From: Nocardioides panzhihuensis
GTDB lineage: Bacteria; Actinomycetota; Actinomycetes; Propionibacteriales; Nocardioidaceae
DNA length: 64,000 nt
Reading direction: 5' to 3'
Assembly (NCBI RefSeq): GCF_013408335.1
Contig: NZ_JACBZR010000001.1
Coordinates: 806,001-870,000 of the forward strand
The first letter of the stretch is position 1. Every line of letters starts with the position of its first letter. The notes under the pieces were generated by a model. The model did not search any database. It saw nothing but the letters and a program-made list of their open reading frames with translations, and had not been told where the DNA came from. Position numbers and translations under genes: made by a program. Shown here one piece after another: positions 27,453 through 35,787 of the stretch.

Positions 27453-28607
27453 ATGAGCATCGACCACTGGGGCACCAACCCCGGAGACGTCATCGAGTCG
27501 GCTCTTGCTGCCATCGAAACCTCCCTGGAAGAGCTGCTCGCGATGGACCCGACCTACTGGCACACCAGCCAGAAGAAAGACTTCCTCGCCAAAATGGAGA
27601 AGCTCCAAGCCCAACAAGCGGCGTTGACGCTGCGGGTGCTGGCTGTCTCGGGTGATATCGCCGCAGAGACCGGTGACAAGGACGCCTCGGCCTGGATGCG
27701 TGCCGAGCTGCTGGTCGACAAAGGTGCCGCGAGGTCGCAGATCAAGCTCGCCAACGCGGTGACGAAGTACGAGTTGGTTGCCGCTGGCCTCGCTGAGGGT
27801 GTCGTCTCTGAGGCGAAGGCCCGAGTGATCACCAAGGCCCTCGACAAGGTCGAGGCCAACCCGGTCGCCACCGTCGAGGACTTGGTTCTGGCTGAGAAGC
27901 TGCTGGTCGAGTACGCGACCCAGTTCACCACCAAGGAACTGCGGGTCATCGGCAAACGGATCCTGCTCGAGGTCGACCCCGCCCGGTTCGAGGCAGCCGA
28001 AGCCAAAGCACTCCTCGCCGAAGAGGAACGCGCCCAGCAGAAGACCGCCCTGCGGGTCTGGGACAACCACGACGGCACCATCGGCTTCGACGGTGTCCTC
28101 CCTGTTTCGATCGGGATGAGGTTCAAGAAGCAGGTCGAGGCCTGGGCTCAGCCGCGTAAGCAGCAGCTCGTCGACAAAGGTGCCCCGTTGCCGCCGTGGG
28201 AGCGGTTGATGGGCCAGGGGTTCGCCCGGCTGATCGAGACCATCGACCCGAATGCGCTGCCCCGCCATGGTGGTGACGCGACCGTCGTCAACGTCGTGAT
28301 CTCGCTCGAGGAGCTCCGCAAGGAACTCGGCACCGCCACATTGGGCTACGACGAGATCAACGGCACCACCATCACCGCCGCCGAAGCCCGCCAGATGGCA
28401 TGCAACGCCACCATCATCCCCTGGGTCCTCGGCGGAAACAGCGAGATCCTCGACGCCGGCAGGGCCAGCAGATTCTTCCAGCCCATCCAACGCAAAGCCC
28501 TCCGACTCCAACAGAAGTGCTGCCAAGCCGAAGGCTGCGACATGCCACCGGAATGGTGCGACGCCCACAGAGAGGATGTCGGTGCGTCATCTCGTGTGGC
28601 GGCCTGA
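27453..28607 (+). pseudogene. DUF222/HNH (13E12-type) protein, 5' part, disrupted by IS110
   Basis: The frame encodes 372 residues of a DUF222 protein, then runs 12 codons into the insertion element and stops at 28607. The domain begins MSIDHWGTNPGDVIESALAAIET, and the end reads CQAEGCDMPPEWCDAH, the first half of a zinc-supported HNH nuclease. The second half is at 29920-30070. Joining 28570 to 29920 gives an uninterrupted 422-residue protein ending PHHHRLAHN...RFTRRP, so it was intact before insertion. Without the second half the HNH catalytic site is gone, so the nuclease should be inactive; the DUF222 part may still be expressed. These genes are usually present in many copies per genome. 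Confidence 0.92.
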
Positions 28608-28821
28608 CTCTGAGCGCTCATTGACGGCGCGAGCATGAAGCGCGCCTGTCCTGAAATGGATTGGTCGACCGTTGCACGAGGTGGCGTGCTGTCAGACCAC
28701 CGGCACGCTGGGCGTGACTTGATAGGAGCCTGCTAGGAACACGCCCATCTCTGTGTTGTCCGCCCTGGCGATGCCGGTGGTCTGTCCATCCACCCGACGA
28801 GGAGAGGACGGCATCACCAGC
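28571..28821 (+). ncRNA. Candidate bridge RNA region of the IS110 element
   Basis: The non-coding left end contains several potential stems, for example GGGCGTG at 28710-28716 with CACGCCC at 28740-28746. Short stretches resemble the insertion target: CGAGGTGG (28677-28684) matches the complement of the right flank CCACCTCG, and ACGCCCA (28741-28747) matches the left flank. In bridge-RNA elements such guides lie in internal loops. The order and pairing cannot be settled by eye, so only the region, not the folded RNA, is claimed. Confidence 0.5.
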
Positions 28822-29907
28822 ATGACGAATCGAAGCGAGGATCGCGAGGTGATCGGCGGCGTCGATACCCACGGCGCCACTCACCACTGCGCTGCGCTCG
28901 ACGCGCGAACAGGGAAGTTGCTGGGCGACAGCGAGTTCCCAGCAACTGCGAAGGGCTACGCCCAAGCCCTCAAGTGGCTGCAGCGGTACGGGAGGGTCGA
29001 AGCGGTCGGGGTCGAGGGAACCGGGTCTTACGGAGCAGGGCTCACCCGGTACCTCACCAGCCGCGACGTGGTCGTCATCGAGGTCGTCCGCGCGAACCGT
29101 CAGGCCCGGTATCTGCAGGGCAAGTCGGACCCTCTAGACGCGATCAATGCTGCGCGCGCCGTGCTGGCCGGCATGGCCACCACGGTCCCCAAGACACGCA
29201 ACGGGAACGTAGAAGCGATCCGAATGATCCAAACCACCAGGCGCAGCGCCTCGAAAGCACGCAAGGCCGCGATCAACCAGATGCACGGCCTGATCTACTC
29301 CGCTCCCGAACCACTGCGCGAACAGCTGCGAGGGCTCAACCGCGCCGCACTGGTTGCCCGCTGCTTACGCCTGCGACCAACGACCTCAACCCAGTCCGGG
29401 GAGCTGACAGTCATCGCCAAGACGATGCTGCGCCGACTCGCACGGCGCGTTCAAGCTCTCGATGAAGAGATCGAGGAAGCCAACCAGCAACTCACAGAAC
29501 TCGTTCAACACGCAGCGCCCGCCCTGCTCCAGGTCTTCGGCGCCGGACCTGAAGCAGCTGCGCAACTCCTGACCACCGCAGGAGAGAACCGCGACAGGAT
29601 CTCAACCGAGGCCTCACTCGCACGCCTCTGCGGTGTCGCCCCGATCCCAGCCAGCAGCGGCAACACAACCCGGCATCGACTCCACCGCGGCGGCGACCGG
29701 AGAGCCAACTCCGCGATTCACATGATCATCATCAACCGGCTCCGATGGCACGAACCCACCAAGGCCTACGTCACCCGCCGCACCGCCGAAGGAAAGACCA
29801 AAAGCGAGATCATCCGATGCCTCAAGCGCGCGGCCGTCCGCGAGCTCTACCGCGCTCTCCTGACAGACCTCAACAAACCAGCCGCAGAGCACGAACCCGC
29901 CGCTTGA
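28822..29907 (+). CDS. IS110-family transposase (bridge-RNA-guided recombinase type)
   Basis: The 361-residue protein has the DEDD RuvC-like domain, with D15 (GGVDTHGAT), E65 (GVEGTGSYG), D103 and D106 (KSDPLDAINAA), then a coiled-coil region (about 200-225). The C-terminal Transposase_20 domain carries the serine motif PASSGNTTRHRLHRGG (S279 the likely nucleophile). All residues expected for activity are present. ATG 28822 was chosen over the ATG at 28753, which lies in the non-coding end and adds 23 atypical residues. The gene is intact, so the element may still move. Confidence 0.93.
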   Translation: MTNRSEDREVIGGVDTHGATHHCAALDARTGKLLGDSEFPATAKGYAQALKWLQRYGRVEAVGVEGTGSYGAGLTRYLTSRDVVVIEVVRANRQARYLQGKSDPLDAINAARAVLAGMATTVPKTRNGNVEAIRMIQTTRRSASKARKAAINQMHGLIYSAPEPLREQLRGLNRAALVARCLRLRPTTSTQSGELTVIAKTMLRRLARRVQALDEEIEEANQQLTELVQHAAPALLQVFGAGPEAAAQLLTTAGENRDRISTEASLARLCGVAPIPASSGNTTRHRLHRGGDRRANSAIHMIIINRLRWHEPTKAYVTRRTAEGKTKSEIIRCLKRAAVRELYRALLTDLNKPAAEHEPAA

Positions 29908-29919
29908 CATGCATAGGAG

Positions 29920-30070
29920 CATCCACCTCGACCCATGGGCCGCAGGCGGAAGAACGGATCTGAAGGACGGGGTCTTGCTCTGCCCGCACCATCACCGACT
30001 GGCGCACAACCCTGCCTATGTTCATGAGCGGCTACCCGACGGCACGGTCCGGTTCACTCGCCGCCCCTAA
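29920..30070 (+). pseudogene. 3' remnant of the disrupted DUF222/HNH gene
   Basis: This fragment continues the HNH domain: after removal of the IS110 element, codons from the split AGC through the TAA at 30068-30070 encode SIHLDPWAAGG, then RTDLKDGVLLCPHHHRLAHN and a short tail. It contains the second zinc/catalytic half (C..HHH..N) of the nuclease. It has no start codon of its own in this frame. Confidence 0.9.
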
Positions 30071-30098
30071 ACCAGCAGCGTGAGACCCAACCCATCAG

Positions 30099-30114
30099 GC
30101 CCGCCTGCGCGGGC
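30099..30114 (+). terminator. Hairpin terminator of the DUF222/HNH unit
   Basis: GCCCGC-CTGC-GCGGGC followed by ATCTTT, 29 bp after the HNH stop. Confidence 0.6.
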
Positions 30115-30228
30115 ATCTTTCGCCTGCCCAGACCGTCAACGCCGCTTGGGCGCTCGATGCGGACCGGCCCCTGCCCCTCGCAGCACACCGGCCACGACCC
30201 CCAAACCCGTGCTCAACCGAAATCCGCT

Positions 30229-30383
30229 GCGCCACACCCCGCCGCCGACCCGATAGCCAGCCAAATTTCTCGCCGGATCACGGTGTCAAGGACCGCGATA
30301 GCGGCCGGCGAAGCCGGCGGCCGAAGGCCGTCCTTGACTCCGGGGGCCGGCGTGAACACCATCCATAACGGGTCGGCGGCCAC
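30229..30383 (-). repeat. Inverted island repeat, right copy
   Basis: The reverse complement of the left copy at 27099-27257: GGGTGTGGCGC faces the HNH gene, followed by the AATTTGGCTGGCTATCGGG block, the GTCAAGGAC/GTCCTTGAC arms (30285-30293 and 30330-30338) and GGCCGCCGACCC at the outer end. Between 30115 and 30448 I see no gene. Confidence 0.8.
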
Positions 30384-30448
30384 CAGCCCCTGCGAAACAC
30401 CAACCACCAAATCCGAAGTTGAGCCGAGCGTAAGAGAGGATGGACGCC

Positions 30449-30967
30449 ATGCGCGTCCACATCGGCTGTGACCATGCCGGTCTCGAACTGAAGTCCCATC
30501 TGATCAACCGTCTGACGGAGCTCGGCTATGAGCTTGTCGACCATGGCCCGTTCGTCTATGACGCACTCGACGACTACCCGGTCTTCTGCATCCGGGCAGC
30601 CGAGGGCGTGGTCCGTGACCGGGAGCAGGGGCTGGACAGCCTCGGGGTCGTGATCGGGGGGTCGGGCAACGGTGAGCAGATGGCGGCCAACAAGGTGACC
30701 GGCATCCGGTGTGCGCTCGCCTGGAGCGAGGAGACCGCCAAGCTCGCTCGTGACCATAACAACGCTCAGGTCGTCGCGGTCGGTGGCCGGATGCACAGTC
30801 TCGAGGACATGACGAAGTTCGTCGAGATCTTCCTGGCCGAGCCGTTCAGCGAGGAGGAGCGGCACGTACGCCGCATCGATCAGCTCCACGCCTACGACGC
30901 CGACGGCGTGCGGCCGGCGCTTCCCGAGTCGGCCAAGGGCCTGGGGCCGGCCGAGGACCAGGACTGA
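30449..30967 (+). CDS. rpiB: Ribose-5-phosphate isomerase B
   Basis: The 172-residue enzyme interconverts ribose-5-phosphate and ribulose-5-phosphate in the pentose phosphate pathway. Motifs are VHIGCDHAGLELK, VIGGSGNGEQMAANK with E76, which in mycobacterial RpiB serves as the base instead of the Cys of E. coli type B, and HNNAQVVAVGGRM. ATG 30449 has AGAGG at good distance; ATG 30440 (MDAM) is an alternative that overlaps this site. It is followed closely by nei, the same pair as Rv2465c/Rv2464c. Confidence 0.94.
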   Translation: MRVHIGCDHAGLELKSHLINRLTELGYELVDHGPFVYDALDDYPVFCIRAAEGVVRDREQGLDSLGVVIGGSGNGEQMAANKVTGIRCALAWSEETAKLARDHNNAQVVAVGGRMHSLEDMTKFVEIFLAEPFSEEERHVRRIDQLHAYDADGVRPALPESAKGLGPAEDQD

Positions 30968-30974
30968 TCCGGGG

Positions 30975-31832
30975 ATGCCCGAGGGGCACACCCTCCACCG
31001 CCTCGCTCTCGACCTGAGCGATGCGTTCGCCGGGGAGCAGGTCCGGGTCAGCAGCCCGCAGGGCAGGTTCGCCGACTCCGCCGCCCTCCTGGACGGTCAG
31101 GTCCTCGTCGGGGCCGAGGCCTGGGGCAAGCAGCTGTTCGTCGAGTTCCCGGGGGAGCAGTACGTCCACATCCACCTCGGCCTCTACGGCAAGCTCGACC
31201 TGAAGCCCCACACCGCCGAGCCTCCTCTTCCCGTCGGCCAGGTCAGGCTCCGCCTGGTCTCGGCCGGCTCGACGACCGGGAGCGGGACGTACGCAGACCT
31301 GCGTGGCGCCAACACCTGCAACCTGGTCACCGCGGCCCAGCGTGACGCCGTGGTCGCGAAGCTGGGGCCGGACCCGCTGCGCGACGACGCCGACCCTGGC
31401 CGGGCGTGGCTGCGGATCAGCCGGAGCCGGACGAGCATCGGCGCGCTGCTGATGGACCAGTCCGTCCTGGCCGGAGTGGGCAACGTCTACCGGGCCGAGG
31501 TGCTCTTCCGGCACCGGATCGACCCGATGCGACCGGGCAACACCCTGCGCAGGAAGCAGTGGGACGCCATCTGGGACGACCTGGTCGAGCTGATGAAGCT
31601 CGGCGTCCAGGTGAACCGCATCGACACCGTCCGCGAGGAGCACACGCCGGAGGCGATGGGTCGCGCGCCGCGCAAGGACGACCACGGCGGCGAGGTCTAC
31701 GTCTACCGCCGCAGCGGTCAACCCTGCCTGGTGTGCGGCACGAACGTACGCACCGTCGAGCTGCAACAGCGCAACCTCTTCTGGTGTCCGAAGTGCCAGC
31801 GCACCTACCGGCCCCGGACGAGCGCGAAGTAG
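30975..31832 (+). CDS. nei: Fpg/Nei-family DNA glycosylase/AP lyase
   Basis: The 285-residue repair enzyme starts PEGHTLHRLA with catalytic P2 and E3, has the H2TH region ending in DQSVLAGVGNVYRAEVLF, and ends with a four-cysteine zinc finger (CLVCG...FWCPKC). It removes oxidised bases. Its N-terminus and position after rpiB match mycobacterial Nei1. A stretch encoding SAGSTTGSG (near 31256-31277) resembles the dispersed GTCGAG repeat and may be an in-frame insertion. Confidence 0.93.
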   Translation: MPEGHTLHRLALDLSDAFAGEQVRVSSPQGRFADSAALLDGQVLVGAEAWGKQLFVEFPGEQYVHIHLGLYGKLDLKPHTAEPPLPVGQVRLRLVSAGSTTGSGTYADLRGANTCNLVTAAQRDAVVAKLGPDPLRDDADPGRAWLRISRSRTSIGALLMDQSVLAGVGNVYRAEVLFRHRIDPMRPGNTLRRKQWDAIWDDLVELMKLGVQVNRIDTVREEHTPEAMGRAPRKDDHGGEVYVYRRSGQPCLVCGTNVRTVELQQRNLFWCPKCQRTYRPRTSAK

Positions 31833-31889
31833 GAGCCCGCACTACTCTCCGGCCTGCGAGAACGACCACGCAGCCCCCACCTCGAGACC

Positions 31890-31895
31890 TAGAGT
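31890..31895 (+). promoter_or_regulatory. -10 element for a leaderless transcript
   Basis: TAGAGT ends 6 nt before the ATG at 31902. Confidence 0.5.
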
Positions 31896-31901
31896 GAGGC
31901 C

Positions 31902-32981
31902 ATGTCGAGCCATGCCTTCGCAGACCGTCTGCGGAGCAACGCGATCCGCCGCAGGTTCCGCGACCCGGAGCTGCGAGCGGTGCTGTGGCTCGGGTTGCTC
32001 ACTGTCCTGCTGACGGTGCTCGCGTCGGCTCAGGTCGGCTGGCTGCAGGTGGTCCCGGTGGCGGTCCTCACGGTGCCGTTGCTGCTCGGTGCGGTGCTGC
32101 TCGGCCCGCGTACGCTCAGCTGGTTCGTCGTCTTCGTGATGGTGATGATCGTGGTGGGCGCCAGCCGGGTCACGCTCTCCGACCGCGACGCCGCCGCCAT
32201 CGGGGTGCACTTCCTGCTCGGCGCGATCGTGCTGTCCGTCGCGATGCGCCGCACCTACCTCGGGGTCGGCGGGCTGAGCGACGAGCTCATGCTGCTCGAC
32301 CTGACCCACCGGCTCGACCAGGGTGCGATCCCCCCGATGCCTCCAGGGTGGCTCGCCGACTCGGCGGTCCTGCCTGCGGGCGGCACCCGGTTCGCGGGCG
32401 ACTTCGTGGTGGCCGCGCGGGTGGAGGACCGGCTGGAGATCGTCGTCGTGGACGTCTCCGGCAAGGGGGAGCGAGCAGGCACCAGGGCGCTCCAGCTGTC
32501 CGGAGCGTTCGGCGGCCTCCTCGGCGCGGTGCCGCCGGGCGACTTCCTGCCCGCCGCCAACCGCTACCTGCTCCGCCAGGACTGGCAGGAGGGCTTCGCA
32601 ACCGCGGTCTACCTCTCCATCGACCTCGGCGACGGCGCCTACGAGATCCGCACGGCCGGCCACCCGCCCGCGCTCGTACGCCGCGCGTCCACCGGCCGCT
32701 GGGAGGAGGCCGACAGCGTCGGCCCGGTGCTGGGGCTCATCGACGACGTCGACTTCGACGCCTGCGCGGGCGCGCTCGGTGTGGGGGACATGCTGATGCT
32801 CTACACCGACGGAGTCGTGGAGGCGCGGGGCATCGACCTCGAGGACGGCATCAGCAACCTGGTCGCCACCGCCGACCATCTCGCGGTCACCGGACGAGGT
32901 GGCGGGGCCCGCCGACTGCTCGAGGGGCTGAGCGCCAGCGCCGACGATCGTGCGCTCGTCGCGGTCGGAAGACGGCGCTGA
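31902..32981 (+). CDS. Membrane PP2C/SpoIIE-type serine phosphatase
   Basis: The 359-residue protein has an N-terminal membrane part of about four helices (about 25-115) and a cytoplasmic SpoIIE/RsbU-type phosphatase domain with FAGDFVVAARVEDRLEIVVVDVSGKG, TAGHPPALV and MLMLYTDGVVEARG, which hold the Asp metal ligands. Such phosphatases dephosphorylate anti-anti-sigma factors, but no sigma/anti-sigma gene is nearby. The input is unclear since no sensor domain other than the membrane part is visible. Confidence 0.88.
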   Translation: MSSHAFADRLRSNAIRRRFRDPELRAVLWLGLLTVLLTVLASAQVGWLQVVPVAVLTVPLLLGAVLLGPRTLSWFVVFVMVMIVVGASRVTLSDRDAAAIGVHFLLGAIVLSVAMRRTYLGVGGLSDELMLLDLTHRLDQGAIPPMPPGWLADSAVLPAGGTRFAGDFVVAARVEDRLEIVVVDVSGKGERAGTRALQLSGAFGGLLGAVPPGDFLPAANRYLLRQDWQEGFATAVYLSIDLGDGAYEIRTAGHPPALVRRASTGRWEEADSVGPVLGLIDDVDFDACAGALGVGDMLMLYTDGVVEARGIDLEDGISNLVATADHLAVTGRGGGARRLLEGLSASADDRALVAVGRRR

Positions 32982-33094
32982 GATCGGCACCGAAACAACC
33001 GGTCCAACCGGCCAGTAGGGGAGCCGGTTACAGGTGTGAGCCAGATCTATGGCAGGATTTCGCGGGTTGCACGAGGGCGTTGGCTCTCGCGTAC

Positions 33095-33168
33095 GCGGAT
33101 GTAGCTCAATGGTAGAGCCTCAGTCTTCCAAACTGATTACGCGGGTTCGATTCCCGTCATCCGCTCCA
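33095..33168 (+). tRNA. tRNA-Gly (TCC)
   Basis: Cloverleaf from GCGGATG to CATCCGC (33158-33164) with anticodon loop CTTCCAA (anticodon TCC) and T loop TTCGATT. The 3' CCA is encoded (33166-33168). Confidence 0.95.
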
Positions 33169-33203
33169 AGTGCCATTCCCGCTGATTGGGGAGGGGCTCT
33201 TGA

Positions 33204-33276
33204 CGGGGCGTAGCGTAGTGGCTAGCGCGCCTGCTTTGGGAGCAGGAGACCGCAGGTTCGAGTCCTGTCGCCCCGA
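33204..33276 (+). tRNA. tRNA-Pro (TGG)
   Basis: Cloverleaf from CGGGGCG to CGCCCCG (33269-33275) with anticodon loop TTTGGGA (anticodon TGG) and T loop TTCGAGT. CCA is not encoded. The usual CTT/TTT-type features of Pro tRNA are present. Confidence 0.95.
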
Positions 33277-33346
33277 CATCTCCCTCGAAATTTCATAACC
33301 CCTGCACGCGACATCATTCTCAGAAACAAACGACAGGAGACACCCT

Positions 33347-34744
33347 GTGAAGAGCGCCGTCGAGACGTTGAGCCCGACCCGGGCCAAGCTGACCGTCGAG
33401 GTGCCCTTCGAGGAGCTCAAGCCGAGCCTCGACGCGGCGTACAAGCAGATCGCCAAGCAGATCAACGTCCCCGGCTTCCGCCGTGGCAAGGTCCCGCCCC
33501 AGGTGATCGACAAGCAGGTCGGCCGCGGTGCGGTGCTCTCCGAGGCGGTCAACAACGTCCTCCCGCAGATGTACTTCGAAGCCCTCCAGGAGAACTCGCT
33601 CGAGCCGCTCGCGCAGCCCGAGATCGAGGTCACCAAGCTCGAGGACAACGAGGCTCTGGAGTTCACCGCCGAGGTCGACGTCAAGCCCGAGATCACGCTG
33701 CCCGACTACGAGGGCATCGAGGCGAAGGTCGAGGACATCGAGCTCACCGACGCTGACGTCGAGGAGCAGATCCAGGCGATGCGCGAGCGCTTCGGCACTC
33801 TCAAGGACATCGAGCGCCCCGCCGCCGACGGCGACTTCGTGGTCATCGACCTGAAGGCCACCCAGGACGGCGAGGACGTCGACGGCGCCGAGGCTGTCGG
33901 GATGAGCTACCAGGTCGGCAAGGGCGGCATGCTCGACGGTCTCGACGAGGCCCTCACCGGCCTGTCGGCCGGCGAGTCCGCGGACTTCAAGAGCACCCTC
34001 GTCGGCGGTGAGCTGGTCGGCCAGGAGGTCGACGTCAACGTCACCGTCAACCAGGTGCAGGAGCAGGAGCTCCCGGAGTACGACGACGAGTTCGCCCAGC
34101 TCGCCAGCGAGTTCGACACCGTCAAGGAGCTCGAGGAGGACGTTCGCGGCCGCCTCGGCAACGGCAAGCGCCTCGAGCAGGCCGCTGCCGCCCGCGACGC
34201 TGTCCTCGAGGCGCTCCTGGAGAAGGTCGAGATCCCGCTTCCGGAGACCCTGGTCGCCGACGAGCTCAACGCCCGTCGCGAGGGCATCGAGCAGCAGCTC
34301 GGCTTCGCCGGCCTCACCTTCGAGAAGTACCTCGAGGACGAGGAGCAGACGATCGAGGAGTTCGAGGCTGACCTCGAGCGCCGCGTTCGTGACGCCGTCG
34401 CCGCCCAGCTGATCCTCGACCAGATCGCCAAGGAGAAGGAGATCGGGGTCGAGCAGCAGGAGCTGACCGAGCACATGATGCGCCGTGCGCAGCAGTCCGG
34501 TCAGGACCCGCAGGAGTTCGTCAACCACATGCTCGAGCACAACCACGTGCCCGAGCTGGTCCAGGAGATCCTGCGCGGCAAGGCGCTCGCCCAGCTGGTC
34601 GAGGCCGCCACGGTCGTCGACGAGTCCGGCAGCCACGTCGAGCTGAAGAACCTCCGTCCTGACGGCACCATCGGCGAGCCCGAGGCAGAGGGCGCCGACG
34701 AGGACGTCGAGAGCGACGAGGCCCCCGAGAAGGCCGACGCCTGA
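33347..34744 (+). CDS. tig: Trigger factor, ribosome-associated chaperone/PPIase
   Basis: The 465-residue chaperone has the ribosome-binding signature GFRRGKVP in the N-terminal domain, an FKBP-like PPIase domain (about 150-245) and a long helical C-terminal domain. The acidic tail (EGADEDVESDEAPEKADA) is an actinobacterial feature. GTG 33347 is preceded by AGGAGA at good distance. It is followed by a strong terminator, so it is transcribed apart from the clp genes. The tig-clpP1-clpP2-clpX order is conserved in bacteria, although here two genes lie between tig and clpP1. Confidence 0.96.
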   Translation: MKSAVETLSPTRAKLTVEVPFEELKPSLDAAYKQIAKQINVPGFRRGKVPPQVIDKQVGRGAVLSEAVNNVLPQMYFEALQENSLEPLAQPEIEVTKLEDNEALEFTAEVDVKPEITLPDYEGIEAKVEDIELTDADVEEQIQAMRERFGTLKDIERPAADGDFVVIDLKATQDGEDVDGAEAVGMSYQVGKGGMLDGLDEALTGLSAGESADFKSTLVGGELVGQEVDVNVTVNQVQEQELPEYDDEFAQLASEFDTVKELEEDVRGRLGNGKRLEQAAAARDAVLEALLEKVEIPLPETLVADELNARREGIEQQLGFAGLTFEKYLEDEEQTIEEFEADLERRVRDAVAAQLILDQIAKEKEIGVEQQELTEHMMRRAQQSGQDPQEFVNHMLEHNHVPELVQEILRGKALAQLVEAATVVDESGSHVELKNLRPDGTIGEPEAEGADEDVESDEAPEKADA

Positions 34745-34758
34745 TCATCAGACGTACG

Positions 34759-34795
34759 CCGCCCCTGCCCGATTCGGGCAGGGGCGGTTTCGTTT
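34759..34795 (+). terminator. Rho-independent terminator of tig
   Basis: 12-bp stem CCGCCCCTGCCC with GGGCAGGGGCGG (34759-34770, 34776-34787), a 5-nt loop and TTTCGTTT. It lies between convergent genes and may serve both. Confidence 0.9.
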
Positions 34796-34809
34796 GAAAC
34801 GTGGCGGAT

Positions 34810-35577
34810 CTACTGGGCGTCGTAGTTGTCCGTCGGGTCGCCTGAGACCTCTAGACGCTTGGCCGCACAGTCGGTCCGGGACAGGCCCCGCTCCACGCAC
34901 CACTCCAACGCAGGCCCGGAGCTGTCGCTGGGATAGGGCACGACGACGGCGTACATCCCCGACTTCACGTACGAGCTGGGCCACTCGCCGGTGTCGAGGA
35001 GCAGCACGTCGGGGTGGTCCGTCTTGATCTCCTGATAGCGGTCCAGCGCCTTGTGCCAGTCGGCGTCGCCCCCGTCGCCGGCGCCGACCGCAGCGAGCTG
35101 CGGGATCCAGGTGTCGATGAGCTTGCTGGCGGCCTCGGTGTCGAGGCGGGAGATCCGGAGGAGCTGGTTCTCGGGAGGCGCGCTCGGGTCCACGGCGGGC
35201 TCGCTCGGTGGATTGCTCGCGGGCTCGCTCCTGGCGGGGCCGGTCGAAGGGTTCGCCTCGGGACGTGCGGCGCCGACCCCGTCCTTGCCGAAGATGAACC
35301 CGAGCGCTCCGGCCACGAGCACGAGCACCGCGATCACGGTCAGGATCGCGGCGGTGCGGCCCTTGCGTCCTGCCGGAGGAGGCGGGGGAGCGTCGTCGAA
35401 GAAGAAGCCGCGCGTGCTTCGTGGAAGGGACGACTCCTCGCCGACCTCGTCCACGAAGAGCGGGCGGTGAGGCTCTGGGGGAGCCAGCAGCGGAGCGCCG
35501 CAACCGATGCAGTAGATGGCCCCGGGAAGCCGCGAATCACCGCACGACGGGCAGTGTGACTCCAGCTCGTCGCCCAC
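34810..35577 (-). CDS. Zinc-ribbon membrane protein, unknown function
   Basis: The 255-residue protein has an N-terminal zinc ribbon (HCPSCGDSRLPGAIYCIGCG), a proline-rich stretch, one membrane helix (about 75-95) and an outer domain with a linker rich in Ser, Pro and Glu. The outer domain (about 135-255) has two cysteine-containing segments near the end (EWCVERGL and DCAAKRLE) and no catalytic motif that I recognise. The zinc ribbon is expected in the cytoplasm and the C-terminal domain outside. A regulatory or protein-interaction role is possible. Confidence 0.75.
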   Translation of the reverse strand: MGDELESHCPSCGDSRLPGAIYCIGCGAPLLAPPEPHRPLFVDEVGEESSLPRSTRGFFFDDAPPPPPAGRKGRTAAILTVIAVLVLVAGALGFIFGKDGVGAARPEANPSTGPARSEPASNPPSEPAVDPSAPPENQLLRISRLDTEAASKLIDTWIPQLAAVGAGDGGDADWHKALDRYQEIKTDHPDVLLLDTGEWPSSYVKSGMYAVVVPYPSDSSGPALEWCVERGLSRTDCAAKRLEVSGDPTDNYDAQ

Positions 35578-35787
35578 TGACCGACACCCCCTTCCCAGTC
35601 CGACGGTAACCCGTGAAGACCGCCATCGTCACGCAACATCCGTAACAACAGCATCACAGACACCATACGCGTGAGTGAACGCAAACGTACGTGATGCGTG
35701 CGATGCGATGTGATCTGAAGCACAGTCGTGCTTGCCAGGCGGCACGGGTGAGCCCTCGGCCCGAGCTCAGGCTCTACGCTTCCGAGC

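Larger units (their letters stand above)
28571..29917 (+). mobile_element. IS110-family insertion sequence (IS110 group)
   Basis: The element is 1347 bp: a 251-bp non-coding left end, one transposase gene and only 10 bp of right end. Its boundaries are fixed by the restored HNH frame: the target GCCCAC-AG-CATCCACC is split so that AG flanks the element on both sides (28569-28570 and 29918-29919). There are no terminal inverted repeats and no target duplication beyond the two-base core. A long left end upstream of the transposase is the arrangement of IS110-group elements such as IS621, in which that end encodes the bridge RNA; IS1111-group elements carry it on the other side. Confidence 0.93.

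Noticed and set aside
28753..28821. Upstream ATG 28753 as transposase start
   Set aside because: The additional 23 residues have no family similarity and overlap the non-coding left end; MTNRSEDREVIGGVDTHG from 28822 fits the family.
33095..33276. tRNA genes as integration sites of a mobile element
   Set aside because: No integrase gene or duplicated tRNA end is nearby; the flanking genes are conserved housekeeping genes.
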